The notes under the pieces: model-generated
What the model was told of the DNA's origin: nothing
Databases searched by the model: none
What the model saw: the letters and a program-made list of their open reading frames with translations, nothing else
Position numbers and translations under genes: made by a program
DNA from: Betaproteobacteria bacterium
GTDB lineage: Bacteria > Pseudomonadota > Gammaproteobacteria > Burkholderiales > Ga0077523
Length of the DNA stretch: 49,345 bases
NCBI GenBank assembly: GCA_016125475.1
Contig: WGLR01000016.1
Span: 1 to 49,345 of the forward strand
Reading direction: 5' to 3'
In this document: in pieces, positions 37,010 to 45,226 of the stretch
Numbering within the stretch: the first letter of the stretch is position 1
Layout: each line of letters begins with the position of its first letter

Positions 37010-37812
37010 TGGCCATCGCGCGTGCTTACCTGTTTGTGCCGGGTACCCGACCGGACCGGTTCGACAAGGCGCTCGCCAGCGGCGCGGACGCCGTCATCGT
37101 CGATCTCGAGGACGCGGTCGCACCGGACCAGAAGGATGCCGCGCGCGCTGCCGTCGCGGAGTGGCTTGCGTCGACATCGCGGCCGGTGGTGCTGCGCATC
37201 AACGGCATGGACACGCCGTGGTACGTGGATGACCTCGCGCTCTGCGCGAGCCCGGGTGTCGCGCGCGTGATGCTGCCCAAGGCCGAATCCCTCGGCGAGG
37301 AACTGCTCGCCGTCTGCGGGCCGGAGGGGCGAAGGATCCTGCCGCTCATCGAGACCGCGCGCGGGTTCGAGCAGATGCCGGCACTCGCCGCCTCGGGCTG
37401 CGTCGAACGGCTGGTCTTCGGCAACCTCGACTTCGGCGTCGACCTCGGCATCGAGGGTGACGCCGAGGCGCTCCAGTATTTCCGCTCGAAGATGGTCCTG
37501 GTGTCCCGGCTCGAGGGTATCCAGCCGCCCCTGGACGGGGTGACTGCGGACATCCGGAACGAGGCCCTCGTGTCCGAGGACGCCCGGCGTGCCCGCCGCA
37601 CCGGAATGGGCGGGAAGCTCTGCATCCACCCGGCGCAGGTGCCGCTCGTGCTCGCTGCCTGGCAGCCCACCGAGGCCGAGGTGGACTGGGCGCGGCGCGT
37701 GCTGGACGCGTTCGCACAGGCCAGGGGGGGCGCGGTGGCGGTGGACGGCAGGATGGTCGATCGCCCCGTGATCCTGCGCGCGGAGCGCATCATCCAGGAC
37801 GCGCGGCGCTGA
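37009..37812 (+). CDS. CitE-like acyl-CoA lyase (candidate citramalyl-CoA lyase)
   Basis: This 267-residue TIM-barrel enzyme of the HpcH/HpaI-CitE family starts AYLFVPGTRPDRFDKALASG. Asp32 and Glu34 (VDLEDAV), Arg63 (LRINGMD), Glu115 (PLIETARG) and Asp141 (FGNLDFGVDL) are the substrate and magnesium-binding residues of the family. Members cleave citramalyl-CoA to acetyl-CoA and pyruvate, malyl-CoA to acetyl-CoA and glyoxylate, or citryl groups. The neighbours favour citramalyl-CoA. It is coupled to the CoA-transferase by a one-base overlap. Confidence 0.9.
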   Translation: MAIARAYLFVPGTRPDRFDKALASGADAVIVDLEDAVAPDQKDAARAAVAEWLASTSRPVVLRINGMDTPWYVDDLALCASPGVARVMLPKAESLGEELLAVCGPEGRRILPLIETARGFEQMPALAASGCVERLVFGNLDFGVDLGIEGDAEALQYFRSKMVLVSRLEGIQPPLDGVTADIRNEALVSEDARRARRTGMGGKLCIHPAQVPLVLAAWQPTEAEVDWARRVLDAFAQARGGAVAVDGRMVDRPVILRAERIIQDARR

Positions 37813-37852
37813 GCCGACGCATCACGGGCGTACACAAAAGGAGGAGGACGAC

Positions 37853-38707
37853 GTGGCGGAACTCGACCTGAACCACCTGCGCGAATGGGTGGGCCGGACG
37901 GAGGAGCGGTTCGACCAGGTGACGCGCATGCACGTCGCGGGGCTCGCGGCGACACTCGAGCGCGACGACGTGCGCGCCGAAATCGGCGCCGACCTTCCCC
38001 CCCTCTGGCACTGGATGTTTCTCGCCCCGATCGCGCGGCAGAGCGACATCGGTCCGGACGGCCATCCGAAGCGCGGCGGTTTCCTGCCGCCCGTGCCGCT
38101 GCCGCGACGCATGTGGGCGGGCGGACGTCTGCGGTTCCACGAACCGCTGCGCGTGGGCGACGAGATCCGCCGGGAGTCGCGCGTGGCGGCCGTCGACATG
38201 AAGTCCGGGAGCACGGGCACGCTCGTCTTCGTGCGCGTCGAGCACGCGATCGGCACCGACCGGGGCATCGCGCTGACCGAGGAGCACGACATCGTGTACC
38301 GGGATCACCCGACACCGGACGCACCCGCCCCGAGTCCGCGAGCGGCGCCGGGGGATGCCGCGTTCTCGCGCGAGGTGTGCGCGGATCCGGTGATGCTCTT
38401 CCGCTACTCGGCCCTGACCTTCAACGGCCACCGGATCCACTACGATCGCAGCTATGTCACCGAGGTCGAGGGTTACCCGGGGCTCGTGGTGCACGGACCG
38501 CTCATCGCGACCCTGCTCGTCGACCTTCTCGCCCGCAACCTGCCGGATGCCCGGGTGTCCGGCTTCTCGTTCCGCGCCGTCCGTCCCACGTTCGACATCC
38601 ACAGGTTCTCCGTGTGCGGGCGCCCGGACGCCGACGGCCGGATCGCGCTCTGGGGGCGTGACCACGAGGGCTGGCTCACGATGGACGCGAGCGCGACGCT
38701 CGCGTAG
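37853..38707 (+). CDS. Double-hotdog (MaoC / FAS1-dehydratase-like) hydratase
   Basis: The 284-residue protein holds two hotdog domains, the C-terminal one with the R-hydratase motif FNGHRIHYDRSYV (Asn191, His193, His196, Asp198) and GYPGLVVHGPL. Related enzymes hydrate mesaconyl-C4-CoA or itaconyl-CoA to citramalyl-CoA. Between a CoA-transferase and a CitE lyase this is the expected middle step of itaconate or mesaconate breakdown. It starts with GTG at 37853 after a very strong GGAGGAGGA site. Confidence 0.9.
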   Translation: MAELDLNHLREWVGRTEERFDQVTRMHVAGLAATLERDDVRAEIGADLPPLWHWMFLAPIARQSDIGPDGHPKRGGFLPPVPLPRRMWAGGRLRFHEPLRVGDEIRRESRVAAVDMKSGSTGTLVFVRVEHAIGTDRGIALTEEHDIVYRDHPTPDAPAPSPRAAPGDAAFSREVCADPVMLFRYSALTFNGHRIHYDRSYVTEVEGYPGLVVHGPLIATLLVDLLARNLPDARVSGFSFRAVRPTFDIHRFSVCGRPDADGRIALWGRDHEGWLTMDASATLA

Positions 38708-38723
38708 ACCCGGAAGGATGACG

Positions 38724-39707
38724 ATGAGCGTTCCGGTCGAGGGTGTCGTGAAAGGCGATCGCGCGGATCCGTCCGGCCGGGATCGCGTGCGGATCAACGA
38801 CGTCGCGCCGCGCGACGGCCTGCAGATCGAGCCCGTCTTCGTGCCCACCGCGGACAAGATCGCCCTCGTGGACGCACTGAGCCACGCCGGGTACGCGAAG
38901 ATCGAGGTGACCTCGTTCACCTCGCCGAAGGCGATTCCCGCGCTCGCAGATGCGGAGGCCGTCATGAACGGCATCGAACGCGTGGCGGGTGTCGAGTACG
39001 TCGTGCTCGTGCCGAACCTCCGGGGCATGGAGCGCGCGGCGCTCTGCGCTCCCGACGAGATGAATCTCGTGATGTCGGTGAGCGAGACGCACAATCGCGC
39101 GAACCTGCGCATGGGCCGCGAAGCCTCGTTCGCGCAGCTCGCGGACATCGTTCGGGCGCTGCGCGGCACCGCCATCCGCGCGAACGTCTCGCTCTCGACG
39201 AGCTTCGGCTGCCCCATGGAAGGCGAGGTTCCGGAGGGCGAGGTGTTCGCGTGGGTATCGCGCTTCGCCGGTCTCGGTGTCGCCGGCATCTCGCTCTGCG
39301 ACACCACCGGGATGGCGTCTCCGGCACAGGTCGCGCGCATGACCGCGCGGTTCCTGAGGGAGCACCCCGGTATCATGCTCACGCTGCACTTCCACAACAC
39401 GCGCGGCATGGGTCTCGCGAACATCGTCGCGGCCGTACAGGCGGGTGCGCGCCGGTTCGACGCGTCGCTCGGCGGTCTCGGCGGTTGTCCCTACGCGCCG
39501 GGCGCCACGGGCAACGTCTGCAGCGAGGAGGTCGTGCACATGCTGGAACTCATGGATTTCGACACGGGGGTCGATCTCGACCTGGCGCTCGCGGCGTCGG
39601 CGCGCCTCCCGGGTCTGCTCGGACACGATGTGCCGAGCCAGCTGCTGAAGGCCGGACCGGTGACGCGTCTGCATCCCGTGCCGGAAGGAGTCGTGAACGT
39701 CGGATAG
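38724..39707 (+). CDS. HMG-CoA-lyase-like enzyme
   Basis: The 327-residue TIM-barrel enzyme belongs to the hydroxymethylglutaryl-CoA lyase family, which splits a 3-hydroxy-3-methyl acyl-CoA into acetyl-CoA and an oxo-acid. Arg30-Asp31 (VAPRDGLQ), His222 and His224 with Asn225 (LHFHNTRG) and Cys255 (GGLGGCPYAPG) are all kept. GGAAGG sits six bases before the ATG at 38724; the ATG at 38718 is too close. No leucine-pathway genes surround it, so the substrate may be another branched 3-hydroxyacyl-CoA linked to the C5 acid cluster. Confidence 0.9.
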   Translation: MSVPVEGVVKGDRADPSGRDRVRINDVAPRDGLQIEPVFVPTADKIALVDALSHAGYAKIEVTSFTSPKAIPALADAEAVMNGIERVAGVEYVVLVPNLRGMERAALCAPDEMNLVMSVSETHNRANLRMGREASFAQLADIVRALRGTAIRANVSLSTSFGCPMEGEVPEGEVFAWVSRFAGLGVAGISLCDTTGMASPAQVARMTARFLREHPGIMLTLHFHNTRGMGLANIVAAVQAGARRFDASLGGLGGCPYAPGATGNVCSEEVVHMLELMDFDTGVDLDLALAASARLPGLLGHDVPSQLLKAGPVTRLHPVPEGVVNVG

Positions 39708-39759
39708 TCGGAAACCCGCGCGCGGCGCCGTACGCGCGAAAATCGAGGAGGAGCGTTCC

Positions 39760-41238
39760 ATGCAGAATTTCCAGATGTACGTCGAGGGCCGGTTCGTCGA
39801 TTCGGTCTCCGGCCAGTGGTTCGACAGCTTCAATCCCTACACGGGCAAGCCGTGGTCGCAGGTCGCGCAGGGCAACGCGGAGGACGCCGACCGTGCGGTG
39901 CGCGCGGCGCACAAGGCCCTCACGGAAGGCCCCTGGCCGCAGATGACGGCGAGCCAGCGCGGCATGCTCCTGCACCGCCTCGGCGACCTCGTCGCCCGCG
40001 ATGCGAAGCGGCTCGCCGAGACCGAGGTGCAGGACAACGGCAAGCTCATCGCGGAGATGCAGGGCCAGCTGAACTACGTTCCGCAGTGGTACTACTACTT
40101 CGGCGGTCTCGCCGACAAGATCCAGGGATCGGTCATCCCGCTCGACAAGAAGGGCTACTTCAATTTCACGCGCCACGAGCCGGTCGGCGTCGTCGTGGCC
40201 ATCACGGCCTGGAACTCGCCGCTGCTGCTGCTCGCGTGGAAGCTCGCGCCGGCCCTCGCAGCCGGGTGCACGGTGGTCGTGAAACCCTCCGAGTTCACGT
40301 CCGCCTCGACGCTCGAGTTCGTGAAGCTCGTGGAGGAAGCCGGATTCCCGCCCGGCGTCGTGAACGTCGTGACCGGCTTCGGCAAGGACGTCGGTCCCGC
40401 GCTCACGGGCCATCCTCTCGTGAACAAGGTCGCGTTCACGGGATCGGACGCGACCGGCCGCGCGATCAACCAGGAAGCGGCCAAGACCTTCAAGCGCGTC
40501 ACGCTCGAACTCGGCGGCAAGTCCCCGAACATCGTGTTCTCGGACGCGAAGCTCGAGGACGCGATCAACGGCGCCGTCTCGGGCATCTTCGCGGCGACGG
40601 GTCAGACCTGCATCGCGGGATCGCGCCTGCTGCTGCAGGAGAGCATCCACGACGCCTTTCTCGAGAAGCTCGTCGCGCTCGCCAGGACCGCGAAGATGGG
40701 TGACCCGCTCAGCATGGAAACGCAGGTCGGCCCGATCACGACACAGCCTCAGTACCAGAAGGTGCTCGGCTACATCGACATCGCGAAGAAGGAGGGCGCG
40801 CAACTCGTGCTCGGCGGCGGACCGGCCTCGCGTCCGGAGTGCGGCACCGGCTGGTTCGTGGAGCCCACCGTCTTCAGCGGCGTGAAGAACAGCATGCGCA
40901 TCGCGCAGGAGGAGGTCTTCGGTCCGGTGCTGTCGGTCATCAAGTTCAAGGACGAGGAGGAAGCCGTCGCGATCGCGAACGACGTGCGCTTCGGACTCGG
41001 CTCCGGAGTCTGGACGAGCGACATCGGTCGCGCGATCAGGATGTCCGAGCGCATCCAGGCGGGTACCGTGTGGGTGAACACCTATCGCGCGGTCAGCTAC
41101 ATGTCGCCCTTCGGGGGATACAAGGATTCCGGGCTCGGTCGCGAAAACGGGATGGAAGCCATTCGCGAGTACCTGCAGACGAAGAGCGTCTGGATCAACA
41201 CGGGTGCGGCGACCGGCAATCCGTTCGTGATGCGCTGA
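39760..41238 (+). CDS. Aldehyde dehydrogenase
   Basis: The 492-residue NAD(P)-dependent enzyme oxidises an aldehyde to an acid. Asn152 (TAWNSP), Lys175 (VVKPSE), Glu250 (TLELGGKSP) and the nucleophile Cys284 (GQTCIAGSR) are all present, and length is standard. GAGGAGG before the ATG is a strong ribosome-binding site. It lies 52 bases after the lyase gene and 145 before the alcohol dehydrogenase, which together could take an alcohol to an acid. The substrate cannot be told from sequence. Confidence 0.92.
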   Translation: MQNFQMYVEGRFVDSVSGQWFDSFNPYTGKPWSQVAQGNAEDADRAVRAAHKALTEGPWPQMTASQRGMLLHRLGDLVARDAKRLAETEVQDNGKLIAEMQGQLNYVPQWYYYFGGLADKIQGSVIPLDKKGYFNFTRHEPVGVVVAITAWNSPLLLLAWKLAPALAAGCTVVVKPSEFTSASTLEFVKLVEEAGFPPGVVNVVTGFGKDVGPALTGHPLVNKVAFTGSDATGRAINQEAAKTFKRVTLELGGKSPNIVFSDAKLEDAINGAVSGIFAATGQTCIAGSRLLLQESIHDAFLEKLVALARTAKMGDPLSMETQVGPITTQPQYQKVLGYIDIAKKEGAQLVLGGGPASRPECGTGWFVEPTVFSGVKNSMRIAQEEVFGPVLSVIKFKDEEEAVAIANDVRFGLGSGVWTSDIGRAIRMSERIQAGTVWVNTYRAVSYMSPFGGYKDSGLGRENGMEAIREYLQTKSVWINTGAATGNPFVMR

Positions 41239-41383
41239 GCCGTTCGTCACGCCGGTCCCGCGCATTCGGTGTTCCGCGTGCACGGGGCCAGGCGTCCGGC
41301 ATTCGAACCGGCCGGCGGGAGGCGGACTCGCGGACATCCCGACGATCCGTGCCGCCGGTACCCAGATACGGGAGGAAAACGAA

Positions 41384-42436
41384 ATGAAAGGCGTCGTATT
41401 CGCAGGTGATCGCAAGATCGAGTTCCGCGAATTCCCCGATCCCACGCCGGGCACCGGGGAGGTCGTTCTCGAGATCAAGGCCTCGGGCATGTGCGGCAGC
41501 GATCTCAAGTTCTACCGTGCGGTCGGCGGGGCCGCCGCCATGGGGTTCAAGCTCGCGGGCGGCCCGGTGGTCGGCGGGCACGAGCCCTGCGGCGTCGTCG
41601 TCGCGGTCGGCCCCGGCGTCAGCGAGAAGCAGGCGTGGGTGGGCATGCGCGCGATGCAGCACCACTATCGCGGCTGCGGCGTCTGCCCGCACTGCTCCAC
41701 GGGCTGGATGCAGCTCTGCGTCGAGGGTGTCGCGGAGGTCTACGGCATCACGGCCAACGGTGCCCACGCGAAATACATGAAGTGTCCCGCGCGCACGCTC
41801 GTGCCGCTGCCGGACGAGCTTTCCTTCAAGACGGGCGCGGCAATCTCCTGCGGCACCGGCACGGCGTGGGGCGCGCTGCAGCGGCTCGCGCTGCAGGGCG
41901 ACCACACGATCGCGATCTTCGGACAGGGTCCGGTCGGTCTGTCCGCCACGCAGCTCGCCGCGAACATGGGCGCACGCGTCATCGCACTGGACACCTCGGA
42001 GGAGCGGCTCGCGCGCGCGAAGGAGTTCGGAGCCGACCTGCTCATCAATCCCAAGACGACCAACAACGTGGTCCAGGCCATCCGGGACGCGACGCACGGT
42101 CGCGGCGCGCATGCCTCGCTGGACGCCTCGTCGTCGCCCGAGGCCCGGGCCCAGGCCGTGCGCTGCGTGCGCACGTGGGGCAAGGCCTGCTACGTGGGCG
42201 AAGGCGATTCCGTCACGCTCGACGTGAGCAACGACATCCTGCGGCGGCAGGTCACGATCATCGGCTCCTGGACGTTCTCCACCGTGGGGCAGGGCGACTG
42301 CGCGCGCTATGTCGCGGATCGCGGCATCGACGTCGACAGGCTGTTCACGCACGAGTGGCGGCTCGACCAGGCCGAGGAAGCGTACACGCTCTTCGACACG
42401 CAGTCGGCGGGCAAGGGCGTGATCCTCCCGTCGTGA
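41384..42436 (+). CDS. Zinc-dependent alcohol dehydrogenase
   Basis: The 350-residue enzyme is a classic zinc member of the medium-chain family. Cys37 (GMCGSD) and His66-Glu67 (GGHEPCG) belong to the catalytic zinc site; Cys98, Cys101, Cys104 and Cys112 (GCGVCPHCSTGWMQLC) form the structural zinc site. The NAD-binding motif is GQGPVGLSATQLAA (about 184-197). It probably oxidises a primary or secondary alcohol. It follows the aldehyde dehydrogenase and has GGGAGG before its start. Confidence 0.92.
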   Translation: MKGVVFAGDRKIEFREFPDPTPGTGEVVLEIKASGMCGSDLKFYRAVGGAAAMGFKLAGGPVVGGHEPCGVVVAVGPGVSEKQAWVGMRAMQHHYRGCGVCPHCSTGWMQLCVEGVAEVYGITANGAHAKYMKCPARTLVPLPDELSFKTGAAISCGTGTAWGALQRLALQGDHTIAIFGQGPVGLSATQLAANMGARVIALDTSEERLARAKEFGADLLINPKTTNNVVQAIRDATHGRGAHASLDASSSPEARAQAVRCVRTWGKACYVGEGDSVTLDVSNDILRRQVTIIGSWTFSTVGQGDCARYVADRGIDVDRLFTHEWRLDQAEEAYTLFDTQSAGKGVILPS

Positions 42437-42473
42437 GGGTCGGGGTGAACGGAATTTCGACGAGAGACATCGC

Positions 42474-43403
42474 ATGAAGATAGCAATTGTCGGCTGCGGC
42501 GCGATGGGCTGCGTGTACGCGGCACTGCTCGGGCACGCGGGCCACGAAGTCTGGGCGATCGACACGTGGAAGGCCCACGTCGACGCGATCAACGCGGGCG
42601 GTCTTCACCTGGAGGGCGCCTCCGGCGATCACACCGTGCCGATGCGTGCGAGCACGAACGCGGCCGACGCGGGGATCTGCGATCTCGTGATCATCGCGAC
42701 GAAGGCCATGCACGTCGAAGCGGCGGCGCAGTCCGCGCGCTCGCTGATGGGACCCGAGACCGTCGTGCTGTCGATCCAGAACGGTCTGGGCGGACCCGAC
42801 ACGGCGGCCGCCGTGCTCGGACGGGACCGCGTGCTCGTGGGTGTCGTGGGCGGGTTCGGGGCATCGATGAAGGGGCCGGGTCATGCGCACCACAACGGCT
42901 GGGAACTCGTCCGGCTCGGCGAGTTCTCGGGGCCCGTGACGCCGCGCCTCGAGAAGGTCGCGGAGGTCTGGCGCTCGGGGGGCTTCCGCGTGAAGTGTTT
43001 CGACGACATCGACCAGCTCGTCTGGGAGAAGCTCATCTGCAACGTCACCTTCTCGGGCACCTGCTCGGTCACCGAGCGCACGATCGCCGAGGTGATGTCC
43101 GATCCCGACACCTGGGCGGTCGCTTCCGGATGTGCGGTCGAGGCGTTCAACGTCGCGAAGGCGAAGGGAGTGCGTCTCGACTTCGACGATCCGGTCGCGT
43201 ACGTGCGTGCGTTCGGGGAGAAGATCCCCAACGCACGCCCGTCGATGCTGCTCGATCACCTGGCCGGCCGCATGTCCGAGATCGAGGCGATCAACGGCGC
43301 GATTCCGCGTGTCGGCAAGCCGCTCGGGGTCGCGACGCCGTTCAACGACGTGATCTGCGCGCTCGTGCGTGCCAAGGAACGAAGGATGGGTGTGCGTACC
43401 TGA
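42474..43403 (+). CDS. Ketopantoate-reductase-like enzyme (PanE/ApbA family)
   Basis: The 309-residue protein has the NADP motif VGCGAMGCVYA (6-16), Lys77 (IATKAM), Asn103-Gly104, Lys186 and Asn190 (WEKLICN), and the EIEAINGAI helix with the conserved glutamate. The counterpart of E. coli Asn184, a substrate-binding residue, is Ser194. True PanE reduces ketopantoate to pantoate; paralogues acting on other 2-oxoacids are common in this class. It is in the catabolic cluster, with a PanB-like gene 8 kb upstream. It follows the alcohol dehydrogenase by 37 bases. Confidence 0.85.
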   Translation: MKIAIVGCGAMGCVYAALLGHAGHEVWAIDTWKAHVDAINAGGLHLEGASGDHTVPMRASTNAADAGICDLVIIATKAMHVEAAAQSARSLMGPETVVLSIQNGLGGPDTAAAVLGRDRVLVGVVGGFGASMKGPGHAHHNGWELVRLGEFSGPVTPRLEKVAEVWRSGGFRVKCFDDIDQLVWEKLICNVTFSGTCSVTERTIAEVMSDPDTWAVASGCAVEAFNVAKAKGVRLDFDDPVAYVRAFGEKIPNARPSMLLDHLAGRMSEIEAINGAIPRVGKPLGVATPFNDVICALVRAKERRMGVRT

Positions 43404-43439
43404 CGTGTCACGCACCCAGAACAAGGAGGAGTCCGTTTC

Positions 43440-44210
43440 ATGGATCTGGAACTGAAAGGCAGGACCGTACTCGTGACAGGGGCGTCGCGAGGCATCGGCT
43501 ACGCATGTGCGCATGCGTTCGCAAAGGAAGGTTGCGCGCTGCATCTCGTGTCGCGCTCCGCGAGCGTGCTCGAGGATGCCGCCCGACGTCTGCGGGACGA
43601 GACGGGTGCGAGTGTCACGACGCACTGTCTCGATCTGTCGCACGAAGAAGGTGTCGACGCCCTCGCGCCGCTTCTGCCCTCGATCGACATTCTCGTGAAC
43701 AACGCCGGCGCGATTCCCGGCGGAGGGCTCGACAGGATCGACCGCACCACCTGGCGGGAAAGCTGGAACCTCAAGCTGTTCGGCTACGTGGACCTCACGC
43801 GGCTCGCGCTTGAGCCGATGATGGCGCGCGGCAACGGCGTGATCGTGAACGTGATCGGGACCGCCGGCGTGGCTCCCCGCTACGACTACATCTGCGGGTC
43901 CACTGCGAACGCGGGGCTCAACGCGTTCACGAAGGCGGTCGGCGCACACAGCGCCCGCAAGGGCGTGCGCGTGCTCGGCGTGAATCCGGGCCTCACGGAA
44001 ACCGACCGGCTCGTCACGCTGCAGAAGTCGCGGGCGGCCGCGACGCTCGGTGACGAGTCGCGCTGGCGCGAACTCATGGCGAACCTGCCCATGGGCCGCC
44101 CGGCCACACCGGAGGAAGTGGCCGACCTCGTCGTGTTCCTGGCTTCCGCGCGTGCCGCCTATCTCACGGGCATCGTCGTGGACGCCGAGGGGGGCGCGCT
44201 GCACGCGTGA
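43440..44210 (+). CDS. SDR-family protein lacking the YxxxK active site
   Basis: The 256-residue protein has the Rossmann motif TGASRGIG (13-20) and LVNNAG (85-90) of classical short-chain dehydrogenases, but the active-site region reads YDYICGSTANAGLNAFTK (148-165) with no YxxxK, and the catalytic serine place in VNVIGTAG is glycine (140). The gene is otherwise full length with AAGGAGGAG before the ATG, so it is not a decayed copy. It may bind nucleotide without classical catalysis or use other residues. It is the last gene of the eight-gene + strand cluster. Confidence 0.85.
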   Translation: MDLELKGRTVLVTGASRGIGYACAHAFAKEGCALHLVSRSASVLEDAARRLRDETGASVTTHCLDLSHEEGVDALAPLLPSIDILVNNAGAIPGGGLDRIDRTTWRESWNLKLFGYVDLTRLALEPMMARGNGVIVNVIGTAGVAPRYDYICGSTANAGLNAFTKAVGAHSARKGVRVLGVNPGLTETDRLVTLQKSRAAATLGDESRWRELMANLPMGRPATPEEVADLVVFLASARAAYLTGIVVDAEGGALHA

Positions 44211-44236
44211 CCCCGGCCCTCGACGGGACGGTGACA

Positions 44237-44253
44237 GGGCGGCTTCGCCGCCC
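44237..44253. terminator. GC hairpin between converging SDR genes
   Basis: GGGCGGC (44237-44243) pairs with GCCGCCC (44247-44253) around TTC. It lies between the ends of the + and - strand gene sets and, being symmetrical, could act on both. There is no T-run on either side. Confidence 0.5.
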
Positions 44254-44265
44254 GTCGCCGCCTGA

Positions 44266-45120
44266 TCAGTTCTTCGGATAATCCGCCGAGAGCGTCACGG
44301 CTTCCCACTCGTCGATCGATGCGAGCATGCCCTCGAGCTTGGCGCGCACGCGGTCGAGACCGTTCCTGCCGAGCACGAGGTTCGCAGGCGGGTTCGGAGC
44401 TTCCACGGCCTTGATGATGGCGTCCGCGGCGCGCACCGGGTCGCCCGGCTGCCTGCCGGAATAGCTCTGGATCTCGGCGCGTCGCGCGCCGGCCGTCTCC
44501 GCGTAGGCGCTCATCGGGTGCGCGGCGACCTTGAGCGAGCGCCCGGACCAGTCCGTCCGGAACGGACCCGGCTCGATCGCCGTCGCGTGTATGCCGAGGG
44601 GGCCGACTTCCTTGGCGAGCGCTTCGGTCAGTCCCTCGACCGCGAACTTCGTGGCGTTGTAGTAGCCGGAACTCGGGTTGCCGAGAAGCCCGCCGACCGA
44701 CGAGACGTTCACGATGTGTCCGTGGCGGCGGGCGCGCATGCCCGGCAGGACCTGCCTCGTCATCGCGACGAGACCGAAGAAGTTCGTCTCGAACATCGCG
44801 CGCACCTCGTCGTCGTCGCCTTCTTCCACGGCTGCGAGGTAACCGTATCCTGCGTTGTTCACGAGGACGTCGATGCGCCCGAAGCGTTCCTCCGCCCGCG
44901 CGACCGCTGCGGCGATCTGCGTGCTCACGGTCACGTCCAGGGGCACGGCCAGGCAGGTCGGCGCGTGCGCGGCGGCCAGGTCCTCGACCTGTTCCACACG
45001 ACGGGCCGTGACCACGGCACGATGGCCGTGTTCGAGCACGCGCTGTGCGAGCGCCCGCCCGAGGCCGGTGGAACATCCCGTGATGAACCAGACCGGCGAG
45101 TTGTCGGCGTTCGATGTCAT
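44266..45120 (-). CDS. Short-chain dehydrogenase/reductase
   Basis: The 284-residue protein is a classical SDR: TGCSTGLG (14-21), LVNNAGYGYLAA (86-97), serine in VNVSSVGG (137-144) and Tyr154/Lys158 (YNATK). The substrate is unknown; the cofactor pattern (arginines after the second strand, TARRVEQ) suggests NADP(H). It is the last of the - strand set, 106 bases after the neighbouring SDR. Confidence 0.9.
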   Translation of the reverse strand: MTSNADNSPVWFITGCSTGLGRALAQRVLEHGHRAVVTARRVEQVEDLAAAHAPTCLAVPLDVTVSTQIAAAVARAEERFGRIDVLVNNAGYGYLAAVEEGDDDEVRAMFETNFFGLVAMTRQVLPGMRARRHGHIVNVSSVGGLLGNPSSGYYNATKFAVEGLTEALAKEVGPLGIHATAIEPGPFRTDWSGRSLKVAAHPMSAYAETAGARRAEIQSYSGRQPGDPVRAADAIIKAVEAPNPPANLVLGRNGLDRVRAKLEGMLASIDEWEAVTLSADYPKN

Positions 45121-45226
45121 CGTTCGCTCCTTGGATGAGTGAAGGTTCGTGCCGTTCGACCGTCGCGTGTCGCGGCCGTTCGGCCGTGTCGGGCGGCAGC
45201 GTCGAGAGAGGAGTCCGTACCGCGCG

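Noticed and set aside
42345-44204. A 619-residue - strand open frame across the reductase and SDR genes
   Set aside because: Shadow of codon bias; both + strand genes have clear motifs and ribosome-binding sites.
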